DNA of 64,000 nucleotides from an uncultured Candidatus Melainabacteria bacterium (GTDB lineage Bacteria; Cyanobacteriota; Vampirovibrionia; Gastranaerophilales; Gastranaerophilaceae): the NCBI GenBank assembly GCA_934693235.1, contig CAKUUY010000005.1, positions 35,913-99,912 on the forward strand, written 5' to 3'. Within the stretch, counting starts at the first letter, position 1; each line of letters starts with the position of its first letter. Below, piece after piece: positions 51,860-59,895 of this stretch. The translations under genes and the position numbers were made by a program. Below the pieces are notes generated by a model. That model was not told the origin of the DNA, ran no database searches, and worked only from the letters and a program-made list of their open reading frames with translations.

Positions 51860-53125
51860 TTAAACTTTGTTATCAACAATTTTTTCTGCAGGAGCAAGTC
51901 CCGGTTCAAGGTCAGAACCTGTAACTACTTTCCTGAAAGCAAATTGAGCTTTCGGTAAAACGTAAGCAAGTAAAAAGCTACTCAATGCAACATTTGTCAA
52001 AATATTTATTGATTTTGCTACTTTATTAGCAAAAATGAATACTTTCAAATTTTCTTGGCTAATTGCTTGTTTTGTAAAGTTTTCAATATTGTTACGGAAT
52101 TTAGCCAGAGCTTTGATGTTTACGTATTCTCTAGGGTCTCTAATTCCATTGTCTAGCATTTTTATTTTTTCAAATTTCTTAGCATATTTTATAAACAAAC
52201 TATCTTTGTTTCGGATATCGTCGACAAATTCAAGTAAATCTTTAGCATTGTCAGATTTTGGCAGTGTAAGTGATTTGTCTTTTATTTGTTCTGCAAAATC
52301 TTTATCTGCTAAAATAATAGGATCTAATTCCACGCCTGTAAGGTAGTTTAACCCTTTTTCTATCCATTTCGGAGCAACGAAATTCAAAAACATCATGCCT
52401 GTCATCTTGAAGCCTAAATCTAGTGCTTCGTTTTTGTTTCGGGCTGTAGAAACTCTCCCGACAGCGTAACCACCATCCGTGACAGCCATTTTGTCCTGCG
52501 TTGTAAAGTTTGCTGCTTTAGTTATCCAAGATCCTGTGAATGTTGGTTTTTCAGATTTAAAGAATTTGTCTTTTTGTGTGAAACTTATTTGTTGTTTATT
52601 TGCTGCTTCTTTTTCTCTTAATTTTTCAATTTTTTTAGCAGATGATGCAAAAATTAATTTTGGAAGAATGAAGCCCATAAATAAGATAGGAATAGTCGTT
52701 GAGGCTATGAATTTTCCTGCAAGAAGTTTTTCATAAAGTTTTTTATTTTCTTTTGCTTTAATTAAATCTTTTACAGCATCAGGCGCGATTTTTCTGAATT
52801 TTTCAATATTGTAGTTTATTCCCTGAATTCCTTTTTCTTCATTGAAAAGTTTAAGGTTTACGTCGGGGTTTAAACCTTTGGCTTTTATATATTTATTGCA
52901 AAGCCATCCCATTAAAGGGATACCGCCTAACCAAACAGCAGACGTCGCGTATTCGTCCAAAAATCTTTCGCGTGCAGCAAGGTAAGCAATTCCTTTTGAT
53001 TCTTTTTTGTTTTGGTTATAAGTCAATGCAATTTTAGTTGGAACTTCAATTCCACAATCACGAAGTATTAGGGGGTATACGCTGCTATTATTCCCGATAG
53101 CTGAAATTATATTTGATATTGCCAT
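51860..53125 (-). CDS. Lineage-specific orphan membrane protein, 421 aa
   Basis: Not recognised. The N terminus (RDCGIEVPTKIALTYNQNKK, then IAYLAARERFLDEYATSAVW and LGGIPLMGWLCNKY) has the same plan as the 10238/10876 pair: a short D/P motif, a charged helix and then a hydrophobic one. It also has KPTFTGSWITKAANF (F-x-G motif). Other hydrophobic segments are at FIASTTIPILFMGFILPKL and FLLAYVLPKA. It is preceded by a long structured leader at 53126-53340. Confidence 0.68.
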   Translation of the reverse strand: MAISNIISAIGNNSSVYPLILRDCGIEVPTKIALTYNQNKKESKGIAYLAARERFLDEYATSAVWLGGIPLMGWLCNKYIKAKGLNPDVNLKLFNEEKGIQGINYNIEKFRKIAPDAVKDLIKAKENKKLYEKLLAGKFIASTTIPILFMGFILPKLIFASSAKKIEKLREKEAANKQQISFTQKDKFFKSEKPTFTGSWITKAANFTTQDKMAVTDGGYAVGRVSTARNKNEALDLGFKMTGMMFLNFVAPKWIEKGLNYLTGVELDPIILADKDFAEQIKDKSLTLPKSDNAKDLLEFVDDIRNKDSLFIKYAKKFEKIKMLDNGIRDPREYVNIKALAKFRNNIENFTKQAISQENLKVFIFANKVAKSINILTNVALSSFLLAYVLPKAQFAFRKVVTGSDLEPGLAPAEKIVDNKV

Positions 53126-53340
53126 TTTTTATTTTTCTCCAATTCTTTTCTTAACTTTTTCAATAAAAATAGTCTCTCACTCGAAATCCTTGAAAGACTA
53201 TTTTTTTAAGAATTGAATTGTTTATATAAGAGAGTTTTAACACACAACATCAATTCATAGTCTCTCAAGGACGCTATGATGGTGTTGATGATGTAGCTGT
53301 GTTAAAATATTTCTTTTATCCATGTCTTTCATTGTATTAT
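53126..53340 (-). promoter_or_regulatory. Candidate structured 5' leader with alternative hairpins
   Basis: On the minus strand, hairpin A (53235-53307) has outer arms TTTTAACACA / TGTGTTAAAA and an inner CATAG / CTATG stem. Hairpin B (53164-53207) has AAAAATAGTCT / AGACTATTTTT arms, then TTTTTATT. The loop side of A carries CCTTGAGAGACTAT, which pairs (13 of 14, plus one G-U) with ATAGTCTTTCAAGG in the 5' arm of B. A terminator/antiterminator switch is therefore possible. The Shine-Dalgarno site GGAG lies after hairpin B. Confidence 0.5.
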
Positions 53341-53416
53341 AAATATTTTTTTTTACAAGTTTAATTCATAAATAGTGAAAACATGAAAAAAATTTTTTTT
53401 GCGAGGAAAATGAAAT

Positions 53417-53710
53417 TTATTTAATATTATTTAATATTTCATTAATTTGATTAATTTTTTCTATATTTATATTTTTGATTAAAACAGTTTTATCTTTTGA
53501 TGTTTCTCCTCTTAGTATTTCAAAATAGGATTTTGGAACTTTAAATCGTTTTGACAAAAATTCTATTAATGCTTTATTTGCTTTCCCATCAATTGGTTGA
53601 GCCGTGATTTTTACTTTTATGCCATCAGAACCAATTATAATTTCATTTTTTGATGCATTTGGGGAAATTCTTAATAGTAAAATATATCCATCCTTTGTTT
53701 CTTTTAGCAT
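53417..53710 (-). CDS. DUF167 family protein (YggU-like)
   Basis: 97 aa from ATG 53710, which follows AAGGA on the reverse strand. LLLRISPNASKNEIIIGSDG, IKVKITAQPIDGKANKALIE and FLSKRFKVPKSYFEILRGET are the family blocks. Small cytoplasmic alpha/beta protein of unknown function. It diverges from the relA/spoT gene. Confidence 0.88.
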   Translation of the reverse strand: MLKETKDGYILLLRISPNASKNEIIIGSDGIKVKITAQPIDGKANKALIEFLSKRFKVPKSYFEILRGETSKDKTVLIKNINIEKINQINEILNNIK

Positions 53711-53748
53711 TTTTATAATCCTTATGTATGAAATTAGTAAATTATACT

Positions 53749-53776
53749 TGAAAATTTCGAATAAAATCTGTATTAT
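53749..53776 (+). promoter_or_regulatory. Promoter of the (p)ppGpp synthetase gene
   Basis: TTGAAA (53749-53754), a 16-base spacer and TATTAT (53771-53776). The ATG follows nine bases later with no ribosome site, so a leaderless or near-leaderless mRNA is likely. Confidence 0.45.
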
Positions 53777-53785
53777 GATTATATC

Positions 53786-56002
53786 ATGAGCGAAAAACCA
53801 CTTTTTGAAGATATAAAAAAAATACTTATTGAGCAGAATAGAGAACCGGCAGAGATTGAAGAAATTGAAAAAGCATATTTGTTTGCTAAACGTTTGCACG
53901 ATGGTCAGTATAGAGTTTCAGAAGAACCATACATTATTCACCCTGTTGAGGTTGCAAAAATTCTTGTAGGCTTGAAAGTTGATTCTCATACTCTTGAAGC
54001 CGCTTTTCTTCATGATATTTTGGAAGACACAGATACACAGCCGGAAGAAATTGAAAAACTTTTCGGGAAAGATGTTTTGACTCTTGTTCAGGGGGTTACA
54101 AAACTCGGGAAATTACAGTTTAAATCTAAAGAAGAACGTCAAGCGGAAAACTTTAGACGTTTGTTTATCGCAATGGCAAGTGATATTAGGATTGTATTTT
54201 TAAAACTTGCTGACAGATTGCACAACATGCGAACTCTTAATTTTATGACTGCGCCTAAACAACAAAAAATTGCTCGTGAAACACTTGATATTTTTGCACC
54301 GCTTGCAAACCGTTTAGGTATTTACAAAATTAAAGCTGAACTTGAAGATTTGTCTTTGCGTTATTTAGAGCCTGATAAGTATTTTGAAATTGCTCGTCTT
54401 GTTTCTCAAACAAAAGCAGATAGGGAAGCAACTGTAAAAATACTGATTGATAAAATTTCGCAAGACGTTAAAAAAGCCGGTATAAATGCGCAAATTACAG
54501 GCCGTGCAAAACATTATTACAGTATTTATAGCAAAATGAAAAGATTAAATATTGCTTTTCATGATTTGTACGATATTACGGCAGTTCGTGTGATTGTAGA
54601 TACAGAAAAAGAGTGTTATGAAGTTTTAGGGCTTATTCATTCTCAATTTAAACCAATTCCAGGGAGATTTAAGGATTATATTGCGATGCCAAAAGGCAAC
54701 ATGTACCAATCTTTGCACACATCTGTAATTGGCCCGAAAACAAAGCCACTAGAAGTTCAAATTAGAACTTGGGAAATGCATGAAGTTGCAGAATATGGTA
54801 TCGCCGCCCATTGGCGTTATAAGGAAAAAGGATCTCAAAAAGCTGATAATCCGACAGATATGCAATTTTCTTGGATGAGAAAACTTGTAGAATATGACAA
54901 GGATATGACGTCTGCTGAAGATTATGTTAACTCTGTAAAAATAGACTTATTTTCGGATCAGGTCTTTGCGTTTACGCCAAACGGAGATGTTTTTGATTTG
55001 CCTGTAAATGCTACACCTGTTGACTTTGCATACCGTATTCACTCCGAAGTTGGTAATAAAACAGTTGGAGCTTTGATTAATGGTCGAATTGCTCAACTTG
55101 ATACAAAGTTGAATAATGGTGATATTGTTGAAATTTTGACATCAAAAACACCTGCTCCTCGCCTAGATTGGTTGAATTTTGTTGTAACTAAGCAGGCATC
55201 TTCCAAGATAAAGCAGTGGTTTAAAAAGAATAATCGTGAAGAACATATTGAAGTTGGTAAAAATAATCTTGAACACGAATTAACTAAAGCTGTTTTTGAT
55301 GAATATACCAAAAACGGGGAATTTGATAAGGTTGCAAAACAGATGAATTATATTTCTGCAGAAGATTTGTTTGCAGCTCTAGGTTATGGTGAAACTACAT
55401 TAAACAAAGTTATAAACAAACTCAAAAAGCCTGAATCAACAAGAGGGGTAGGAGAAAACTTCCATGGAACAACTAGAAAGAAATCTGAAAAAGATATTAT
55501 TGGGCTTGAAGGATTAATGTATTCCATTGCAAAATGTTGTTCTCCAATTCCAGGAGAGCCTATTGTGGGAGTTGTAACTCGAGCAAAAGGGGTTACGGTT
55601 CACAGAATGGATTGTCAAATGCTTGAACATATTGAACCGGAAAGATTAATGGATATCAAATGGTCAGGGGATAATACAAATAGAACTTATACTACTACAA
55701 TTAGGGTTGAAACTGCTGAAAAACAAGGTCTGTTAAAAGATATTATTGCTGCTGTTTCAGATAACGGAACAAATATTTCTTATGCAAATGTCAAATCCAA
55801 AAGTGGAAAAGTCGGAATTATTGAACTTGGTATTGAACTTGATAATATCGATACTTTGAAAAAAGTTATATTGAGTATTCAAGCCATTCCTGATGTTTAT
55901 AGTGTGAAACGTATTCAAACATCTTTTTCATCTCCAAATATGCCAAGAAGAAATAATGGAAAAGCTAGACATAACAAAAATCCTAAGAAAAAATCTTCTT
56001 AA
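53786..56002 (+). CDS. Bifunctional (p)ppGpp synthetase/hydrolase, RelA/SpoT family
   Basis: 738 aa, full Rsh length. The hydrolase HD domain has YIIHPVEVAKILVGL and EAAFLHDILEDTD. The synthetase domain has YDITAVRVIVDTEKECYEVL and RFKDYIAMPKGNMYQSLHTS. A TGS domain follows (FAFTPNGDVFDLPVNATPVD), then a zinc-finger-like helical part (AKCCSPIPGEPIVG) and a C-terminal ACT domain (TIRVETAEKQGLLKDIIAAV). It sets the stringent-response alarmone level. Both active-site sets look intact. Confidence 0.96.
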   Translation: MSEKPLFEDIKKILIEQNREPAEIEEIEKAYLFAKRLHDGQYRVSEEPYIIHPVEVAKILVGLKVDSHTLEAAFLHDILEDTDTQPEEIEKLFGKDVLTLVQGVTKLGKLQFKSKEERQAENFRRLFIAMASDIRIVFLKLADRLHNMRTLNFMTAPKQQKIARETLDIFAPLANRLGIYKIKAELEDLSLRYLEPDKYFEIARLVSQTKADREATVKILIDKISQDVKKAGINAQITGRAKHYYSIYSKMKRLNIAFHDLYDITAVRVIVDTEKECYEVLGLIHSQFKPIPGRFKDYIAMPKGNMYQSLHTSVIGPKTKPLEVQIRTWEMHEVAEYGIAAHWRYKEKGSQKADNPTDMQFSWMRKLVEYDKDMTSAEDYVNSVKIDLFSDQVFAFTPNGDVFDLPVNATPVDFAYRIHSEVGNKTVGALINGRIAQLDTKLNNGDIVEILTSKTPAPRLDWLNFVVTKQASSKIKQWFKKNNREEHIEVGKNNLEHELTKAVFDEYTKNGEFDKVAKQMNYISAEDLFAALGYGETTLNKVINKLKKPESTRGVGENFHGTTRKKSEKDIIGLEGLMYSIAKCCSPIPGEPIVGVVTRAKGVTVHRMDCQMLEHIEPERLMDIKWSGDNTNRTYTTTIRVETAEKQGLLKDIIAAVSDNGTNISYANVKSKSGKVGIIELGIELDNIDTLKKVILSIQAIPDVYSVKRIQTSFSSPNMPRRNNGKARHNKNPKKKSS

Positions 56003-56032
56003 GTGATTTCGGCTTTTTATCGGCAAACACAT

Positions 56033-56347
56033 CTACTTTAATTTTTCTGCGTAGTCTTTGTATTCTTTGATAAAGTCAATTATTTCAAGAGCAAGTTGTT
56101 TTCTGATATCTGTAGGACAATTTTTTAAGTATTCCATAGCATGGGATACTTTAATGTTTTTGTCGTACCATCTGCGCATGATGTAATTATACTGATCGTC
56201 CAGAGACATCTCTATATTGAAATCAATGTCTTTCAATTTGTTAATAATAAAATCAGCGCAACGAACCTGAATATATTCTTCAGATTTTTCTAATTCTGCA
56301 ACAGCTCTGCTTACTGTAGGATCTATATCATACCAACGTTTTTTCAT
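56033..56347 (-). CDS. RWYD-repeat orphan protein, 104 aa
   Basis: Not recognised. It has two internal repeats: KRWYDIDPTVSRAVAELEKS ... ADFIINKL and RRWYDKNIKVSHAMEYLKNC ... ALEIIDFI. Each is RWYD plus two or three helices. Its neighbour 56382-56690 has the same two-repeat form, so an internal duplication preceded a gene duplication. Cytoplasmic, all-helical. Confidence 0.7.
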   Translation of the reverse strand: MKKRWYDIDPTVSRAVAELEKSEEYIQVRCADFIINKLKDIDFNIEMSLDDQYNYIMRRWYDKNIKVSHAMEYLKNCPTDIRKQLALEIIDFIKEYKDYAEKLK

Positions 56348-56381
56348 AATATAATTATGATACAGATTTTTTTGAATTATG

Positions 56382-56690
56382 TCAAGCCATTAGAGCTTCT
56401 CTTTGGTTTTTGTATGCTAGAACTGATAATGAAACTTCTCTTTGCAATTTTGGTGTTGTATTTTTAAGGTATTCAATTGCTGTTGAAAGAGTTTCGTTTC
56501 TGTCATACCATCTTTGGAACGGTCTTGCAATATTGTTTTTTGTGCTGTTTTTAATGTAATTCAAATTTATATCCCTTGTTTTTATTTCAGCAATTATAAA
56601 TTTAGCATAATCTACTTGGCTATTCGGATTAGAACATTCAATCATACTAATTGCCATATAAACGTCGGGTTCAATGTCATACCAACGCAT
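56382..56690 (-). CDS. RWYD-repeat orphan protein, 102 aa, paralog
   Basis: MRWYDIEPDVYMAISMIECS opens repeat one and QRWYDRNETLSTAIEYLKNT opens repeat two. It lies 34 bases upstream of its paralog on the same strand, likely in one transcript. The two proteins are clearly related but well diverged, mostly conserved at RWYD and the A-x-x-x-(L/I)-E positions. Confidence 0.7.
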   Translation of the reverse strand: MRWYDIEPDVYMAISMIECSNPNSQVDYAKFIIAEIKTRDINLNYIKNSTKNNIARPFQRWYDRNETLSTAIEYLKNTTPKLQREVSLSVLAYKNQREALMA

Positions 56691-56761
56691 TCAACTTCCT
56701 CCCTATCTATGTACATTTTTACTGTACCCATTTTTTATTCTTTTTAAACATGTAAAAATTT

Positions 56762-56790
56762 TTGTATTTGTTTTTAAGATGTTGTATAAT
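56762..56790 (+). promoter_or_regulatory. Promoter of the 56797 gene, probably leaderless
   Basis: TTGTAT (56762-56767), a 17-base spacer and perfect TATAAT (56785-56790), then six bases to the ATG at 56797. Confidence 0.6.
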
Positions 56791-56796
56791 TCTGCT

Positions 56797-57954
56797 ATGA
56801 AAAAGAGATTAATAGCTTTATTTATATTATTTTCATTTATTGGTGCGAATTCTGTAGTATTAGCAGATGTTTTGCAAGGTCATGCTGAAAAATCAGAAAA
56901 ATATGAGCACGAATTACAACAAGAACTTTTTACCGGAAAAGTAGAAACTCTTGATAGAAAAGATGTGATAAATATGACTGTTTCGCAGGTTTTAGACAGT
57001 AATCTTAATATTGAGGGTGATGAATTTTTTGCTGAAGTTACTGATGAAGTTAAAGGCGATAAAGGAGTAATTATTCCGAAAGGTACGATTGCGCACGGTA
57101 AAATTACCCAAAGAGGAGATGCAAAGCGTCTTGGGCGTCAAGCTTGGATAAATTTAGATTTTGATTATCTTGTTACTCCTGATGGCAGGGAAATTCCTAT
57201 TGAGGGAAAGATGTCTACAAAACTTCATCCTGTAGCAGAAGCTTCTAAAATTGTGGTACAAGACGTCGGTTATACTGTCGCAGGTGGTGCTGTAGGTGGC
57301 TTTTTAGCTCTAAATTGGTTAGGGTTAGAGGCGGCAATTGCATCTCAAGGTTATACAGTTGCAGGTGGCGCTGCAGTGGGTGGAGCAATAGGTTTAGGAA
57401 TGGCATTGATTAGAAAAGGTAGTGATGTTTTAATTGCTCCGGGGGATCAAATTAGAGTGAAAATCAATACGTCTGTTGAACTTCCTGTTTATAAAGAAAC
57501 AGCTCTTATGCAGCATGAAATGTTTTATCCTGGATTAGATATTCAAATCAGTGATATTAAACACGAAAAAGATCCTTTTGGTGAAGTTAATACAATTACA
57601 TTAACGGTAATGATTTCAAATATGTCAGATAAAACTTTTTCAGGATTAGATATGGCATTAGTGAATGATTACAATTCTGTATTCAGACCATCAATTTTTG
57701 GCGATACAAAGTTAATGTTCAAGCAAATTCGCCCAGGAGATAAATTCGCAGGGAGAGTTTCTTTTGCAGTAGATAATATAAATAGAAATTTTTGGTTAAC
57801 TTTTTATGATAGAAGAAGAGGGACTGCTCTAACCAAAATATCAATAGACAACGCGTATCGAAATGTTTCTGAAAGAACTAAAAAGAAAAATCAAAAACTA
57901 AGAAAGAATAAAACTAATTTCAAAAAAGAAGAAGATTTGCTTGATATAAGGTAA
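56797..57954 (+). CDS. Secreted protein with Gly-rich core, 385 aa
   Basis: No family was recognised with confidence. A signal peptide (MKKRLIALFILFSFIGANSV, cleavage near VLA) precedes a beta-rich domain (INMTVSQVLDSNLNIEGDEF, PKGTIAHGKITQRGDAKRLG) that resembles TrbI/VirB10-like or SH3-like envelope folds. A glycine-rich repeat follows (YTVAGGAVGGFLALNWLG and YTVAGGAAVGGAIGLGMALI), possibly a membrane hairpin, then a second beta domain. The tail is Lys-rich. ATG 56797 is favoured because the signal peptide starts there. Confidence 0.7.
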   Translation: MKKRLIALFILFSFIGANSVVLADVLQGHAEKSEKYEHELQQELFTGKVETLDRKDVINMTVSQVLDSNLNIEGDEFFAEVTDEVKGDKGVIIPKGTIAHGKITQRGDAKRLGRQAWINLDFDYLVTPDGREIPIEGKMSTKLHPVAEASKIVVQDVGYTVAGGAVGGFLALNWLGLEAAIASQGYTVAGGAAVGGAIGLGMALIRKGSDVLIAPGDQIRVKINTSVELPVYKETALMQHEMFYPGLDIQISDIKHEKDPFGEVNTITLTVMISNMSDKTFSGLDMALVNDYNSVFRPSIFGDTKLMFKQIRPGDKFAGRVSFAVDNINRNFWLTFYDRRRGTALTKISIDNAYRNVSERTKKKNQKLRKNKTNFKKEEDLLDIR

Positions 57955-58042
57955 TTGTAACAAATTTTATACAATCTCCTTGAATTTAAAATAAACTATG
58001 TTACAATGTTAGTAGTTAGTAGAAAAGAAAGTAGAGGAACGT

Positions 58043-58384
58043 ATGGTGTGCGGTAAATTGGAAATTGATATTTTGAATTCTTTTTGGTCTTTGACAAAAG
58101 ACGATGAAGACAGGGATGTTTCTATTCAAGATATAGTTGATGATTTGTCTGCTAATGGAATTGAGCGTGCTTATACTACAATTAAAACAGTTATGGACAG
58201 ACTTACTGTTAAGTCTATTCTAGTGCGTTATAAAGTTGGCAAAAAATTCTTCTACAAAGTTGCTATGACTAAAGAAGAAATGGCTCTGGATGCTGTAAAA
58301 ACAGTTGTAGGACAGTACTTTGACGGTAGTTATTTTGATATGATTAGATTTATTGAAAAAAATTCTGAAAATATTTTAGTATAG
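58043..58384 (+). CDS. BlaI/MecI/CopY-family transcriptional regulator
   Basis: 113 aa. The winged-helix core is LEIDILNSFWSLTKDDEDRD, SIQDIVDDL and ERAYTTIKTVMDRLTVKSIL, VRYKVGKKFFYKV, matching BlaI-type repressors. Such proteins bind as dimers and are often inactivated by proteolysis or metal. The next gene starts one base after its stop, and the third encodes a serpin-like protein, so this operon may link regulation and protease inhibition. Confidence 0.87.
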   Translation: MVCGKLEIDILNSFWSLTKDDEDRDVSIQDIVDDLSANGIERAYTTIKTVMDRLTVKSILVRYKVGKKFFYKVAMTKEEMALDAVKTVVGQYFDGSYFDMIRFIEKNSENILV

Positions 58385-58385
58385 T

Positions 58386-58775
58386 ATGGGCGGTTTTGAA
58401 GATAGAAGATATGTTGCCGGGCTTATCAGGCAGGTGTTAATTTCTCGTTTGTGTGTAAGAGATGCTATTTTGAATTTTCCGAAGGATACTGAAGACAAAA
58501 GTATTCAGGCGGCTTTTCATGCGCTTGTTCATTATGAGGCAGATGAAGATTTGAGAGCAAGAGATAATCTTTATCGCGAAGAACAAGACGATTATTTGGA
58601 ATTTATTTCAAATCTTCTTGAACGTGGTGAAGATTTGCCGGAAAATATTATCCAAAACTATGAAAAATATTATGCTTGTGCTAATATACCCCATGAAGAA
58701 AACGCGAAAGGATTCTTTAAAGGTTTTTGGAAATTCCTTAATGTAAAAGGAAGTTCTGACGTTAAAATAAAGTAA
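58386..58775 (+). CDS. Hypothetical protein, 129 aa
   Basis: Not recognised. It is an acidic, all-helical cytoplasmic protein (RRYVAGLIRQVLISRLCVRD, FHALVHYEADEDLRARDNLY, EEQDDYLEFISNLLERGEDL). The length and tight position between a BlaI-like regulator and a serpin-like gene suggest a shared operon. Confidence 0.65.
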   Translation: MGGFEDRRYVAGLIRQVLISRLCVRDAILNFPKDTEDKSIQAAFHALVHYEADEDLRARDNLYREEQDDYLEFISNLLERGEDLPENIIQNYEKYYACANIPHEENAKGFFKGFWKFLNVKGSSDVKIK

Positions 58776-58787
58776 TAAGGAGAAAGT

Positions 58788-59843
58788 ATGAAGAAAAAAT
58801 TAATAGCTTTGCTTGCAGTAGTAATGATTGCGGGAACTGTTGGTAGTTCTGCATTTGCCGCAAGACAAAAACAACAGTCGCTTGATGTATTACCGTTATT
58901 TTCTTCTCAATCAACTCAAGCAAACAGACTGTGGGTTGGAACTTTTCAACTTGCTTGGAATGATTTGATGGATGGAATTATTAAAGGACCGGTTTTATTT
59001 ACAGGAAAAACTCCTGATGTTGTAAAAGGTTTGAATGAACAATCTTTTAAAGCTGACCAATTAGATGAAAGTTCATACTACAAAATTTATGGAGAAACTT
59101 CCCCTGAATTGAAAAAAACTATAGAAACAGCAATTAAAGAAAAATTTAATGAAACAAGTGATGTTCTAGATGGCGCTAATTGGGAAAAAGCAAAGGGCAA
59201 ATATACAGTTTATGCTATGTTGAAAAAAGATTTTCAATTTGTGCACGCGTTTGACAAGTTGAAATCTGAAAAATTCGGTAATTCACGCAAAAAAGTTGAA
59301 TATTTCGGGGTTGATTCAAAAAGTAACCACCAACTATATAGCAATGTAAGAGTTCTTTTCTATAATTCTTCAAAAGACTTTGCTGTAGCCTTAGCAACAA
59401 AAGGCGATGATGTTGTTTATTTATACAGAACGGATGATAACAAATCATTTGATAAATTGTATGCTGATATGATGAAAAAACAAGATGGCTATAAAGATTT
59501 TTCAGACTTTGGCGAAAAAGATGAGTTGAAAGTTCCTAATATTAGCTTGTTTAAGTTGAAATCCTTTGATGAATTGTGCGGAAAACGTATAAAGGATACA
59601 AACATTAAAATAGACCAAGCTGTAGAAAGTGTTGATTTTAAGATGAACAACGAGGGTGTAAAATTAAAATCAGAAGCTTTGGTTATGACAAAATTGATGT
59701 CTCTTGCTCCTCAAGCATCAAAACCAAGAAAATTTTATTTTAATGATACATTTGTGATTTTCTTGCAAGAAAGTGACAAAGACCAACCATACTTTGCGTT
59801 GAGAGTAAATGACGTTGTGTCAATAAATAAATTAAAAAAATAG
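58788..59843 (+). CDS. Secreted serpin-like protein
   Basis: 351 aa with a signal peptide (cleavage after SAFA). Similarity to serpins lies in the C-terminal third: PNISLFKLKSFDELC, a hinge-like stretch VESVDFKMNNEGVKLKSEAL, and FYFNDTFVIFLQESDKDQPY followed by FALRVNDV (compare the serpin end F-x-x-x-x-PF-x-x-x-I). The reactive-loop segment between is short, so inhibition is uncertain. AAGGAG precedes the ATG. A terminator follows at 59850. Confidence 0.55.
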   Translation: MKKKLIALLAVVMIAGTVGSSAFAARQKQQSLDVLPLFSSQSTQANRLWVGTFQLAWNDLMDGIIKGPVLFTGKTPDVVKGLNEQSFKADQLDESSYYKIYGETSPELKKTIETAIKEKFNETSDVLDGANWEKAKGKYTVYAMLKKDFQFVHAFDKLKSEKFGNSRKKVEYFGVDSKSNHQLYSNVRVLFYNSSKDFAVALATKGDDVVYLYRTDDNKSFDKLYADMMKKQDGYKDFSDFGEKDELKVPNISLFKLKSFDELCGKRIKDTNIKIDQAVESVDFKMNNEGVKLKSEALVMTKLMSLAPQASKPRKFYFNDTFVIFLQESDKDQPYFALRVNDVVSINKLKK

Positions 59844-59849
59844 TGAAAC

Positions 59850-59874
59850 AAGTCCTCTCTTTTTGAGGGGACTT
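59850..59874 (+). terminator. Terminator of the BlaI-like/serpin-like operon
   Basis: AAGTCCTCTC / GAGGGGACTT with a 5-nt loop (one G-T pair), followed by CAATTTTT, 6 bases after the stop codon. Confidence 0.75.
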
Positions 59875-59895
59875 CAATTTTTATAAAGGTGGGAT

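Noticed and set aside
53126..53340. T-box leader
   Set aside because: The conserved AGGGTGGNACCGCG-type sequence is absent, and the downstream gene is not a tRNA synthetase or amino acid gene.
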